Positions 23,470 to 34,072 of a DNA stretch of 64,000 bases are shown one piece after another (the first letter of the stretch is position 1; the number at the start of each line of letters is the position of its first letter). The stretch comes from Chiua virens (taxonomy: Eukaryota > Basidiomycota > Agaricomycetes > Boletales > Boletaceae). A program made the translations under genes and the position numbers. The notes below the pieces were generated by a model. The model was not told where the DNA came from and searched no databases. It was given only the letters and a program-made list of their open reading frames with translations. The stretch covers positions 744,001 through 808,000 of the forward strand of contig JAHNUO010000015.1 in assembly GCA_019787685.1 (NCBI GenBank). The letters run 5' to 3'.

Positions 23470-26091
23470 CTAGCAGGTCAATACACTTGACCGTGCACTG
23501 TAAAACGTGGTCTCGGACGTCGACGCGGTCGACGTACTATCCTGACTCGGATGTGTGTGCGTCTTTCGGAACGCGGTCACGTGGTTGCGAATGGACTTGC
23601 AGTCGGGGAGGACGTGAACGGTGCTGTCCTCTTCCTCCTCTACTTCCTCGGGGACAGCAATGCTAACCTCGTCGAACCACCCATACACGTGCCATCCGGA
23701 CGCTCGCTTGCCACGTCCACCAGCCAGATCCAATCCGCCCACATGAGGACCCAAACTGGCAGGCGAGGCAGGTCTTTCGACAGTCTCGGGCACACCCATA
23801 GTTTCCTCTTCATCCAGATCCAGAGGAAGAATCATCGATTCCGGCGTAGACAATGTTGGGGATGGACACGGCGTGGGCAATTGATGAACGACGGTCTGCG
23901 TCTGCACCGTACCAGGTGTCTCGCTCGTCCCACCGATCGTACACTCGCTGACACATCCCTCGCTCGACTCGACCGTGGACTCCGTGTCCACCCGGGACTT
24001 GAGTGGCATGCAGAGCGTCCAATCTTCACCCTCAACTTCCTCCAACACGCCATGCTGTGGCTTCAGCTGCGGTGTCAGCGACGGCGATGGCAATATCTTG
24101 TTCCCAGGGACGTCCGTGCAGAATGGCAGTGACAAAGTCCAGTCTGCCGATACACCACCTGGCATGTCACGACCCAGAGTTGACAACATCGGCGCCGAAT
24201 GACGGCGTTCACGGAGGACCAAGAGCTCAGAGCTCGTCAAGGGGCTAGTGGCATTAGACGACATCATGAGATGGCTGACGGTCGCCGCGCTCGACTTGCG
24301 TCTCGGCTTGCGCGACGGCGCGTTCTCATCCACGTTCACGTCGGCATGTATCTGAACTCGTTTCGGACTCAGAGACCCGCTCGATTTTGATTTCGAACCG
24401 AGCAGTAAGATGCTTTTCGTACGGCGGACTTGAGCACTGTCCGCGGCTTCAATCACGCCAATACTCGTCGGTCGTTTGAGTTCTTTGGACTGCTTTTTCG
24501 TGTGGGACTGCGAGGTCTTGCCTGTGAGCGACTTGAGCGACTTGGTCGGTGATGCTGGTGGACTAGGAAGAGCTGCGCGAACACCGTTGACCCAACTCAG
24601 TCGCGAAGGTAATCGCAACCCCCCTGGGGGTGAAGGAGGCAGTGCTGTGGCAGGGTTCGTCGGTGCTCCACTAATCGTGGAGCGCGGAGCTGACAATAAA
24701 GTAGAATGAGGTGCCATATTCATCGACATCTTGGCGGGGAGGGGCGGTAGAGGCGGAACAGGAGGGGCGGAAGACGATGGTATTGCAGGAAGCGGGCCTG
24801 TGGGTGGCGGTCGAGGCAACGGTGGTGGTGTCATTGATCGCGGTGACATGGCACGCTTACGCTGCCGTGGGGAGCATCCTAATGGAGAAGCGTATTCCAG
24901 ATTCGGAGACGAAGAAACTGGATCAGGAATCATATAAGCGCGTGGATTTGGCGGCGTGAAAGGGGACACGCGGGGTGGCGAGTCACCAGAATCCGATGTA
25001 ATGAGCTCCGTCGTCGACGGAAACGTGGAAGATGAACGACACGCTACAGGAGATGTCGGAGATGAGGCAGAGAATACCGAGGCAGAACACTCGATCTCGG
25101 AAGGAAAGTGTGGCGCAACACCAACAGCAGGGCGCAACGCGAGTACTTCCACGCTGCTGACTGGCACAACAAGTGAAAGACGTTGCGGGCGCCGCCAACG
25201 CTTCACAGCCGATGAGGACGGATCATCTCGGGTTTCAATACCAGATGGCGCGGCATTTTTTGCACCAAATGTCGCAGCTCGCGGCGTGGGATCTTCATCG
25301 AAGCTGGGTTTGCTATCAACTACCGAGTACGAAGCCTCTGTACCCTCAAAAGACGTTCGCGACCGATCCGGGCCGCTCGAGGAAGCTTCATTTGTGCTGC
25401 GACTGCTGCTGGCACTGATGCTTGTAGTAGACCCGTTACCAAAGATCGCGGCGTGTAACAGGAGATTCGTAGCGTCATAATTGCCCGAAGTAGTCGGAGC
25501 ATCACCCACAGGCGTCGGCGGGACGATCGAAATAGACGACGAACCACCAACTTCGAAGAGGTGAGAATTTTGACTCGACTCGTCTGACTCCCGTGACGTG
25601 ACCTGGAAAAGGCGCTCGCTGACGGAAACTAGAGAGCCAAGGCTCGACGTCGACATCGCCGCCGGTGACGTAATAGCGTAAGGGGACACGTAGGAATCAC
25701 AAGGGTCCTTAGCTCCCTGCTAGGGTTAAGTGGGAACGCCGAAATTTGAACTAGTGGAGACAGTGCGTACGATGGGATTGTCTTGATGTCCAGTCTGCGG
25801 ACGACTCTTGCGGGGAGAACGAGAGAATGGCCATGTGATCATCTTGTGAGGCGTCTGGGGAAGGCCCTCGGGTCCCTCAGGATCATCATGAGGTCTAGGC
25901 GTGTTCGTGGGACGGGAGAAGATGCGTTGGAAGGAAGACGGTTGTCGAGAATGTGGTTTGTGGGCAGTCTCAGAAACGACAGCAGTGTTATCAACGAACG
26001 ACTGTGGGGCGGCATTGGCCATGTCGAGGGACTCGCTGACCAGATGGCTAAACTCTTTCATAGAAAGAGTGAGCTTCCGAGTTCTGGTCAT
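23470..26091 (-). CDS. Large disordered serine/proline-rich protein
   Basis: Two exons give a protein of about 850 residues. Exon 1 starts at ATG 26089-26091 with a short ordered segment (RKLTLSMKEFSHLVSESLDM) and a basic, proline-rich stretch. A roughly 45-bp intron (GTCTCC..AGCAG, about 25762-25718) joins phase 0 to exon 2, whose frame is open from about 25717 to the stop at 23470. Exon 2 is dominated by Ser and Pro, including PPPLPRPPPTGPLPAIP at about 24850-24750. It has small conserved-looking islands: RTKSILLLGSKSKSSGSL, ADWTLSLPFCTDVPGNKILP and SGWHVYGWFDEVSIAVPEE. No catalytic domain is visible. The islands repeat a 'DWTLxLPF..' motif twice (about 24130 and 24030), which suggests short peptide docking motifs. 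A regulatory or scaffold role would be a guess. A 174-codon plus-strand frame inside it is a shadow. Confidence 0.65.
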
Positions 26092-26693
26092 GGGGGGTCG
26101 ACGTGAGGGAGGAAAATAAAGAGCGACGTGACAATGGGGGTCGGAGGAACCCAAAACCTTTGACAAACGAGGCCAGGGTTGGTTTAAGTCCCTGAACAAG
26201 AGGATACACTATACCATTCGTAGATCATTGATGTGCCATAACCCTGCCACGCAGCCGTTAATTCGGTTCCGCGACGCCCCCACCCGTTATGTACGGGCTT
26301 TTGTCTTGCTCGTCTCGTTTTGCCAATCCCTTTGTCGATCATCGCAACGAGGCAGTGATCAACTTGGTAAAAAGCAAATACGCACCTACATGACATTAAT
26401 ATTCACGCCTGAGCCGAGGCAACATGTCATCCTGCCAATGAGTCAAGTCCTCCAATTAATAAATGTAAAATGAACTTCGAACTTGAAGGCTCATCTTATT
26501 AGCGGCTTCCAACGGCTACGCGTCGCCTCCGAATCTCATTTTATATAACCCACTAGGGCCTAGAATCTATTTCTGAGTACCACTCAACTGAAACGCTTTA
26601 CCAGCGCACAATAAGTGAGAACTTGGATCCATTCCCTCCACGGACGTTGCTTGGTGCTGAGGAGGCGAAATTGTGGTACGATCGAAACTACTA
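26092..26693. other. Intergenic region upstream of the transposon
   Basis: About 600 bp with no gene. It holds the likely promoter of the minus-strand gene starting at 26091, then AT-rich sequence up to the transposon's left end. Confidence 0.5.
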
Positions 26694-26718
26694 CAGTAGA
26701 CTCTGATATAACCCATAC
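26694..26718 (+). repeat. Left terminal inverted repeat
   Basis: Twenty-five bases beginning CAGTAGACTCTG and ending AACCCATAC. They are the exact reverse complement of 27661-27685. Confidence 0.95.
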
Positions 26719-26848
26719 CGTTCGGGATAGGGCTTGGAGTATGGGTTATAACAGAGTATGGGTTCCGACCGAGAACGAAAATGGACAGACAAATGACATT
26801 AAAAATGATGTTATCTACCTATAAGACTGTATTACTGTTGAAGATAGA

Positions 26849-27493
26849 CTATGTACGTTTGAAATAGCTTGTGAGCTTCGTGTCCTTCAAGTCTCTCATC
26901 TCCGGGTCCAAAAACCTCATCTGCTTTGCAAGTGAGTGCAGCACTGACTCCACCTTGCGCGCGTATGGACCATCGAACTCACTGATGTACTCTTCCACTA
27001 TCAGTGCGGCCTGGAGTGCCTCCATGCGGGTGCGAGTTGGCTTGACAGGTTCGTCATCTACGTCGTCCGGCTGGAAGTTGCCGCCCAGGCCTCCAGCTGC
27101 CATCCCTTCCCGCACCACTTTCGCACCCATCACCGCGTTGTAAATGTCTTCGTCTGTTGCCTGGAACATGTGGTGGGCCTCTTCAACCGGGTTAAGGAGC
27201 TCCTCGATGGTCATCCAGTTTGATCGTTGAAGCGCCCCGGTCGCCTCAAGCTCGTTCAAGGCCTCATAAACTTCTTTCTCAGCTTCTGCAACAGGGTCCG
27301 GTGTGCAGTATAGCCTCGAGATAGGTAAAGACGGAGGGGTGAGGGGTGACGAGTCAAGGTTGGGAAGGATCTGCGCTTTACGCCAGCAGTTTCGGATCAC
27401 CGTTGTGTCGACGTCGTCCCACGCCTTCTTGGCAAGCCGCATTGCCTCAAGTTGGTCTCTGTCGTAGATTTGAGAAGGAGTAACACCTGCCAT
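26849..27493 (-). CDS. Pogo-type transposase, C-terminal fragment
   Basis: A 214-residue open frame. It starts MAGVTPSQIYDRDQLEAMRL and continues KKAWDDVDTTVIRNCWRKAQ. The 'IYxxxQLEAMRxxxxAWxxVxxxTIRNCWRKxxIL' pattern is the hallmark of the region after the DDE domain in fungal pogo/Fot1-like transposases. Full-length relatives have roughly 500-600 residues with a CENP-B-type helix-turn-helix and a DDE/DDD domain. Neither is present here. The remaining tail is acidic and helical, ending LRDLKDTKLTSYFKRT-like. The frame is uninterrupted and begins with ATG about 190 bp inside the element's end, so expression of the tail alone is possible. Whether it does anything is unknown. Confidence 0.8.
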   Translation of the reverse strand: MAGVTPSQIYDRDQLEAMRLAKKAWDDVDTTVIRNCWRKAQILPNLDSSPLTPPSLPISRLYCTPDPVAEAEKEVYEALNELEATGALQRSNWMTIEELLNPVEEAHHMFQATDEDIYNAVMGAKVVREGMAAGGLGGNFQPDDVDDEPVKPTRTRMEALQAALIVEEYISEFDGPYARKVESVLHSLAKQMRFLDPEMRDLKDTKLTSYFKRT

Positions 27494-27660
27494 CTTCGGC
27501 AGGGAAAAAAATTATTATATAATTAAATATCTCATCTGGTCCATTAAACATATGGGTTATGTGGTACAACAGAGATATGGGTTATGGGGTCAAAATCCCT
27601 GCAAACCAAAATGGGATATCTGAAAATGTATGGGTTATCGTAGAGTATGGGTTAAACCCC

Positions 27661-27685
27661 GTATGGGTTATATCAGAGTCTACTG
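27661..27685 (-). repeat. Right terminal inverted repeat
   Basis: Exact inverted copy of 26694-26718, followed by TA at 27686-27687. Confidence 0.95.
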
Positions 27686-27687
27686 TA

Positions 27688-28055
27688 GCATGAGAAAGTT
27701 GAAGACTGTCTGATGGAAAGCAGAAGAAACTCGAAATATCATCAGGTGGAGGCTCCGGGAGAGAAAGTTACATGGTCTGAGAAGTGAGCGCTAATAGGAG
27801 CACCAGTACTGACTATAACTTGTTAAAGTGTCGTCGGCGGAACGAACCGTGTGCAGCGACCGACATACAGTTGTCATACACCATCAATATTCAATGTCGC
27901 TTGACCTAAGAATACATACATTACAAGAATTGTTTGGTAAAATACAAGACTGTTGGATTGGATCAAGTTACAAATGAAATTTGCCTCACATCATACGTTG
28001 ACGTCGGTCAAGCACCTTCCGCTACACGATCGTAAATCTGTTATATTATTGTCAG
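27688..28055. other. Intergenic, no gene recognised
   Basis: AT-rich spacer between the transposon and the 3' end of the HAM1-like gene. No motif is seen. Confidence 0.5.
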
Positions 28056-30955
28056 TCAACACACACTCAATGAAAGAGAAGTTGCGCACGCTTCGCTCCT
28101 CCACTCTGTTCCAGTCATTGCCTTCTGCTTGCTCTCTGACATGTGGCTGGCCCACGCGGAAGGGTGTCTTGTATCAATCATAGACGAACGTTTGCTGGAG
28201 ACAACTTTGAACTGTGACTTGCTCTCCGACAAACGGATACTGTGTTCGTCCTTATGACGTTTGAATAGCTAGAAAATAGGAATGGGTGAGGCGGAGCCCA
28301 CTAGAAAGTAGACGAGCTTCACCTCTTGCAAAACCTGTGTTCGATTCGTCTCGTCGCTCGACTTGGCTTCCTCCATATGATCTCTGACAGAGACCAACTG
28401 TCCGTCAAGATATTCCATGCCTGTCCTTATGGCACCAGCGATCCGCTCTCTTGATCTGCCGTTTGACTAGACCGGTCGCTAGGGGTTTCAATGTCTTGTA
28501 CAAGAGGTCGTGCTTAGAGTCACGGATACTGAACTTCAGAGAGCCCACTTTGACGTGGACATCCTTCACTTTGAACACCGAGCTTCGATCTTTGCCTGCC
28601 GAGACGAGATGGACGATGGCTGTAACACCACTGCCTCCGATGATCACGTCTGCGACGCCCGAATCTTCCACCCTTGGGAAACCAGTCTTCTTGCGGAAGT
28701 AAAAGGCAACAGTCGCGCATGTCCGCCTGAATCTGAGCAAATGTGAACATGAACTCATGATGATGCTCATCAGGGATACTGTTATAGGGGCTGAATTTGA
28801 GATAATTATGAGCGAGCAACGTGACGATGTTCGGGAAAAGATTGCGACCCTGCAGGGTGAGGTTTTCGAGGACAAGATCCAATGCGTCGTCGGAATACTC
28901 GATGCGCGGAATAGGAAAGTATCCGACCTGTTCTTGTTATAAGAATGTGTACGCATCGTAGTCGACACAGATACCTTGTCTACCAGTGTGGGTAGGATTA
29001 CACTGCGGATGTCTGACCACAATTCTGATTTGAACTTGAGACCTCCTTCGTTGTCGAATAGTAAATCCCGCGTCAATCGTTGCCAGTCCTCCCCAAATCG
29101 CTTGTTAAGAGGATCTTCGCCCATTGCAGAAAACCAATCGCCAATGGAGTTGAACACATTGTCAAAGTGGGACCGATACTTCTGGTCCCAGAATTTTCTG
29201 CCCGACTCGCGGATTTCTCTACCTTCGCGAGTGCAATCGTCCCTCAAGACATAGCCTGCTTCCAATAATAGCTACAACGTGTCATACGCCAACAAAATAG
29301 AAGTGTCGAACCATTACATACCTTTCGAATGAAAGCGTTCAAACGCTTGAACCATGCGCGGAACTCCTCGTCTCGGTGAGCATCGTCATTGAGAGCACCA
29401 ATAGAGTCGAAGACTAATATGCATACTCTCCTCATGAGCGAATCGCTCAAGGAGCAGTCGGAGTTCTGAAACAACTTGTCGAAGTGCGGGATCCTGAAGC
29501 ACAATCAGTACGAATTCCATGCGAAAGAAGTTGCAAACATTTAAAATAGTAGTTGCGCTCTCCTTCCCTTTCTCAGTCGTACTCTGCCCACGTTCCGCAT
29601 ACTCCTCGGCAACAGACAGAAGCCACCTGATCGCGTCCTGGTAGTCGCTGTGCTGCTGACATTCCACGATTATCTTCTTTCCACGATAGATAAACTGGTC
29701 TCGTCGTTCGGCAGGGAAGTACTCGTCTGCCAAAATGTGTCCTCCTTTCTGGATTTGCTCTGCAACATGCCTTTTCTGATCTTTGGGGAAGCGTTCCGCA
29801 AGTTTATCCTATGATGCGTCAGAAGGAATCAAACATTGCAGCGCAGTCGACCAACCTTAGCGCCCTTCAGCCGCTCCTTCAAATCGGGTTTCCTCTGCTC
29901 ATATTCTTCAGCTGAGCTAAGCGAGAGATCAGCCTCAGAATTACAGTAAACCAATCGACTCACCTTGCCAACGCATCGGATTCGTTCGATGATTCGCTGG
30001 CCTGTTCTACTTTCTCGGCGACCCGTGCACCCATGTCGGTAATGACCTCTTGTGCAGACTGAACCGTTTTCTTTCCTTCGCCAAGAGCCTGGCTGCCGGT
30101 TGCCTCTTCACCCTGGCTCGTCCCGACAACAGGTTCATCGGCTTTGGGGTGCTGTTCGACATGAATGTCAGTGCACGGTATGTCGACAGTCGATCACCGG
30201 AGTTTCTTCAGGACCAGCTTTGCGACCGCCCTTGGTGACGAACTCGCCTTCGGGGGCGGCCCTATCCACCTGGGTTATGGCTCCTTCGTCTGGACGAATA
30301 ACCTCAGCAACCTTGGCCGCACCTTTCGCCAGCAGGTCGCGTCCGATTACAGAGAAGTCTGAAAGAAGTTTGCGGACTTCGGAGTTCGTGAGTATGAGCG
30401 ACAGGAGAGTACGCAGGTGTCTGACGGCTTAAAACGAATGGAGATCAGATAGGAAGCCCTCAAAAATGTATGGCGTACCTAAGCGACCTTCTTCGGACAA
30501 CCTGTCGTGCTCGACCTGAGGAGCTTCCGCGGGAGGGGTTATGACGCTCTCGCTGTCTATCTCACGCGTGTGCCAGATGAAGTTCTGGAAAAGCTCATCG
30601 GCATTCTTCGACTTAACGATGAGCCGGGCTGTCTCAATGATGTCGCGACAATCTTGGATAAGCTTCCTTCCATCGGGGGACAGCTTGTTGACGGCAACAG
30701 GTTCAGCGTGTCGCAAATACGACAGGGCCTTGTCAATTTGGGTGTTATTAGGCATGCGACCTTGCCGAAGAGCCTCGATGACTTCATAAAGACGCATCTT
30801 GATACGGTCTTAGGGCAGTGTCTCGGGCGGGATTAAATTGAAAAACATACCTTCCTCTCAACGTCAGCAGACTGTGCGTCTTTGTCTGTTGGTGTGGTAA
30901 CGGAGCCCGCCTGCGGGTGCTCTGATATATCCTGTTTCGCTGGAGGTAATGCCAT
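28056..30955 (-). CDS. HAM1-like protein (several frame breaks)
   Basis: A long conserved protein of Agaricomycetes carrying HAM1-like N- and C-terminal domains. The N-terminus is MALPPAKQDISE (ATG 30953-30955). After an intron come KMRLYEVIEALRQGRMPNN, ARLIVKSKNADELFQNFIWH and RTLLSLILTNSEVRKLLSDF. Central exons give DEYFPAERRDQFIYRGKKII, FRAWFKRLNAFIRK and NKRFGEDWQRLTRDLLFD. The last part has ENLTLQGRNLFPNIV, SPYNSIPDEHHHEF, FYFRKKTGFPRVEDSGVAD, SAGKDRSSVFKVKDVHVKV and KFSIRDSKHD, then EYLDGQL and the tail to TGA 28056-28058. Introns of about 45-55 bp separate the exons. The family is thought to bind lipids or act in growth, but its role is unproved. Four one-base excesses interrupt the frame: 30188 (an alternative 46-bp intron is possible there), 29415, 28711 and 28443/28444. 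It is either a pseudogene or carries sequence errors. Confidence 0.85.
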
Positions 30956-31903
30956 TGGTGCGGGCGGGAAGGAAAGTGGAAGTGACTGGGTTGGGATTGC
31001 AGTTTGGTTTTATATCCCCCCTCCTATTGGCAACATGACGTCATGGAAAATGCCATTTTTGTCCGAGTCGGACTCCTGGGTGACGGTCTCCTCGCCTGAG
31101 CTCCTCGATGGTAAATACGACGCGCCCTTGGAACTGGTCTGGCCAACTGTCGTGTGCTCTGCATACCAACGACACTGCGATGATGCTCAGCCTGGCAGTC
31201 TCCGAATGGTGAGCGAGGGCGTACATTGATCACGTGAACGTTGAATGTGAGGAGACTTCTTCTTTCTCAGAGCCTTCAAGTTACCACGACGAGACTCTGA
31301 AATTGGAGACAAACCAAATCTCAGAGTCTTGTCGTGCTAACGAATGGCTTTTTCAGTTCTCCAGTGCCGACAATCCATCTCCCATCTGACAACGAGTGTA
31401 TCATCCCGCTGGTGGTATTGAGCGCATACATGGAGCTATATATCTCGCGTGCTCAATCCCGAAGAGTGAATTCAAGATCTGGACATAGACTTGAATGCGC
31501 TGTATTGGAGAGTCCGTCGAGCTTCTCATGTACTCTCAAACAAATCTGACTTGCACAGGACCGGTCCTGAAGCGAATCACGACCAGAAGGTGGGGTACAT
31601 CGGCGTCGTTCTGCTAGTGCGTATAGCATCTACGGAGCTGTGTTCATTGCACCGTGTCTATGTTCTGCTCTGTCGTTTCTGTCGCGCCCAGCTAAGCAGG
31701 GAGTCCTCACCCACTAGCTGCACCGCGCCATCGCTAGCGAGTAGCTTTTGAAAGAATCACAAAACTCCTTGCTATGACGTATAAGTCCACGGCTTCCTTG
31801 CCGTCCTCGACTAGCGAATAGGTGGGATCTGAAATTCATCTGGGTTAGCCGCCATGCTAATCGACTTGTCAGCCACATCACTGTCAGCCGCTGATCCCAA
31901 TAG
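30956..31903. other. Intergenic, divergent promoter region
   Basis: About 950 bp between the HAM1-like gene (minus) and the repeat-bearing disordered protein (plus). Short frames here lack any family pattern. Confidence 0.45.
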
Positions 31904-31910
31904 TATAAAT
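31904..31910 (+). promoter_or_regulatory. TATA box
   Basis: TATAAAT lies 55 bp before the ATG at 31965, followed by a pyrimidine-rich stretch (CCTCTCATTCTCTC), a normal arrangement for fungal promoters. Confidence 0.55.
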
Positions 31911-31964
31911 CCCTTCGCATCTAGTTCCGAAACGTCAGTAATTTCCTCTCATTCTCTCATCGCA

Positions 31965-33529
31965 ATGTCTACATCGACGACTGAAATTACCAGAGCGAAC
32001 ATGTCCCCGAGGGACGTTCATATGCCACGCTCCTCCGTACGTTGTTTCCGTGTTACTTTGGACAACGTATGCTCATGAGATGAATGTTTTCACCTAGAGG
32101 TGGACGAGAAGCAGACCGTTCGTGGTGTGCAGCACCAATACGAAACGTTACGCTCCCCCCTTGTCGACGAAACCGCCCGCCATACAGCTGCAACGGTTCC
32201 CGCTCCGGACAGCCGCCATTGCACGACCGTCGGTCTCTCCTGGGCCATCCACGAACCAAAAGGCACGATCTGGTTCGTCGCGGATCGTCGTTCCGAAGGC
32301 AAAGCCGAGCCATGCCAGTGCTTCGCTGCACCCAGCGCCGATCCCAGCGCCGAGTAACACAACGAAGACACTGCGGCTTCCGATCAAGGGAAATTCTCGA
32401 CACGAGAAGACGTCTAGCATGTTGAAGCCGACGCAGACCTCGAGAGGAGACAAGGCGAGTCGATTCCGGGCATCTTTGGAGTCCACGCGGGATGACCTAC
32501 CACCGCGGCCGAGTTGTATTCCACGTTCTCGAATATCTCAGACGTCGTCTGGCATCCCCGCAACCGGTAGGGGGAAGCCGGATGTCGCTATCAAGGTCGC
32601 CGCTGCGGGTGCCCGCAATCGAGGAGCTGGCTGCGAGGTGTCCGTCAACACCTACGAGGGCAAGACTGTTAGGTGCACCCAGGTTTCAGACACTATCGGT
32701 AAGTGAAGTCCAGTGCCATCAACCGCGAACGCGCAACCATATGCTGAACCTTCTGCCTTGTTAGCTGATTGGTCTCCACCGCCGTCCCCGAATCTGTCGT
32801 CCTTCCCATCCCAGACGTGGACAATCGTCGTCAGTGCCGATGCCAAGCGAAACAAGACATCGATGACGATTTGCAGCGACGAGACCCCCTCTACCGTTGA
32901 CGACGAACCAAAGTCCAGCGAGGAGGGAACGGAGGGAGCGCCAGCAACTGATCAGCGGCGACGAGATTCATCATGACGCTCAGGCTGGGAACGAGTCAAC
33001 GTCCAGGGTCGAGACCCAGACAACAGTCGGCAACGACGCGATCTCCGATATTGGCGATGGGTTCAAGGTACCGTCGAAGACAATCGGGTACCCGCACAGT
33101 GAACCATTTGCCTTCCCCGACGATTGGTCTCCACCACCATCCCCGAATATGTCGTCGTTCCCGTCACAAACGTGGACGATCCTTGTCGACGCTGATGCCA
33201 AGTGGAACAAGATAGCAACAACGGTCTGCGATGGTGAGGCCCCTTCTAGCAGTGGCAATGAGCCAAAGTCCAGTGAAGGCAAGGGCGATATGCCAGCGAC
33301 GATCTGCGGCGATGGGACTCCCTACAGCACAGGTGACGAGTCAAAGTATGGCGTGGCGGCGACGATCGATATCACCGATGATTGGCACCTACGAGACCCC
33401 GTTGACGATGGGTTCAAGTCAACTCCCGCAGGAATGTCCAATGATTCCTGTGCACCTTCCGAACCGTCGTTCTTCCCTAGCATTGTCGAATCCCCATCAT
33501 GCCACACAACTTGCGCGACCAGGTCATGA
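31965..33529 (+). CDS. Uncharacterised disordered protein with internal duplication
   Basis: The start is MSTSTTEITRANMSPRDVHM. A phase-0 intron (about 32037-32098, GTACGT..CCTAG) joins a long basic, Ser/Pro-rich exon reaching SVNTYEGKTVRCTQVSDTI. A second intron is likely from GTAAGT at 32700. Two copies of an acidic unit follow. They share DWSPPPSPN, SSFPSQTWTI, DAKxNK and EPKSSE (about 32740-32925 and 33086-33280). The basic first half and acidic repeats suggest a regulatory or chromatin-linked protein, but no known domain is seen. Comparing the copies shows an extra T at 32949 in copy 1 (CAACTGATC against CGACGATC), which breaks the frame. The frame stops at 33529. A coding-like stretch at 33700-33905 (FLPLRRGPQSREAVALQARG) may be a further exon. 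Confidence 0.55.
32740..33280 (+). repeat. Coding tandem repeat, two units of about 350 bp
   Basis: The units at 32740-32925 and 33086-33280 share long near-identical runs (GATTGGTCTCCACC, CCGAATNTGTCGTC, CAAAGTCCAG). Divergence is mostly silent or conservative, as expected for a duplicated coding segment. Confidence 0.75.
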
Positions 33530-34011
33530 GACGACAGGTAACCTCAGCAGCTTCGACAATAGATCCATCCGTCGGAGTTTCGTCCATGGTCTGTCCTGCA
33601 ACGATCATCCGGCCCTCGGAGAACGGTACAACCTCGATGGCCAGACTAACAAGGCTGATGGATCAAAGCCAGACGTCCGTCCGATGGAAACAGAACTCGA
33701 ACGGTAGTCAATCGCGCCATCCGGGTCGCCCGGACGCTCTTTTTGCCTTTACGACGTGGCCCGCAGTCTAGGGAGGCGGTCGCCCTCCAGGCTCGAGGTA
33801 CCGACGTATCGCAGATCCATAGGCGATTCGTTCCCAAGCTAGACAAGGAGGTGAGGCAAGACAAGGACCCAACGGTGCCGAAGAAGGTGATGGCAGGGTG
33901 GTGGTGATCTCTGCCTGCATTACTTGGTTCTCGCTCTGTGAAGGCGATCACCACGAAGCTCGGGATGTCCGGTTCACACAGTCCCAAGCCACGTCGACGC
34001 ATCGAGAACCA
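33530..34011. other. Coding-like sequence without a secure model
   Basis: Between 33560 and 33910 the plus strand has open stretches in shifting frames with coding-like composition. It may be the 3' part of the preceding gene broken by indels. No family is recognised. Confidence 0.3.
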
Positions 34012-34072
34012 CGAGGGGGGGAGGGGGGAGGGGGGAGGAGGGGGAGGGGAAGGGGGAGGAAAGGAGGCAGGT
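34012..34072 (+). repeat. G-rich polypurine tract
   Basis: About 60 bases of almost pure G with single A spacers, including runs of five to seven G (GAGGGGGGGAGGGGGG type). Four or more G-runs with short loops satisfy the usual G-quadruplex pattern, and the strand is also triplex-prone. Confidence 0.85.

Larger units (their letters stand above)
26694..27685 (-). mobile_element. Internally deleted pogo/Tigger-type DNA transposon
   Basis: A 992-bp element bounded by a perfect 25-bp terminal inverted repeat that begins CAGTAGACTC. The dinucleotide TA lies on both sides (26692-26693 and 27686-27687), as expected for the TA target duplication of the Tc1/mariner-pogo superfamily. Inside each end the motif GTATGGGTTAT recurs several times (26739, 26757, 27627, 27644). 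Such subterminal repeats may bind transposase. The only gene content is a 214-codon frame matching the C-terminal tail of a pogo-like transposase. The DNA-binding and catalytic parts are missing, so the element cannot move by itself. The perfect ends suggest recent activity of a full-length relative elsewhere in the genome. Confidence 0.9.

Noticed and set aside
24956..25480. A 174-codon plus-strand frame
   Set aside because: It lies antisense to the long Ser/Pro-rich exon and mirrors its codon bias. No family motif.
30143..30188. A 46-bp intron in the HAM1-like gene at the 30188 break
   Set aside because: It has a CTGAC branch-like site and correct phase, so it is kept as an alternative. 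The same explanation fails at 29415 and 28711, where conserved coding runs straight through.
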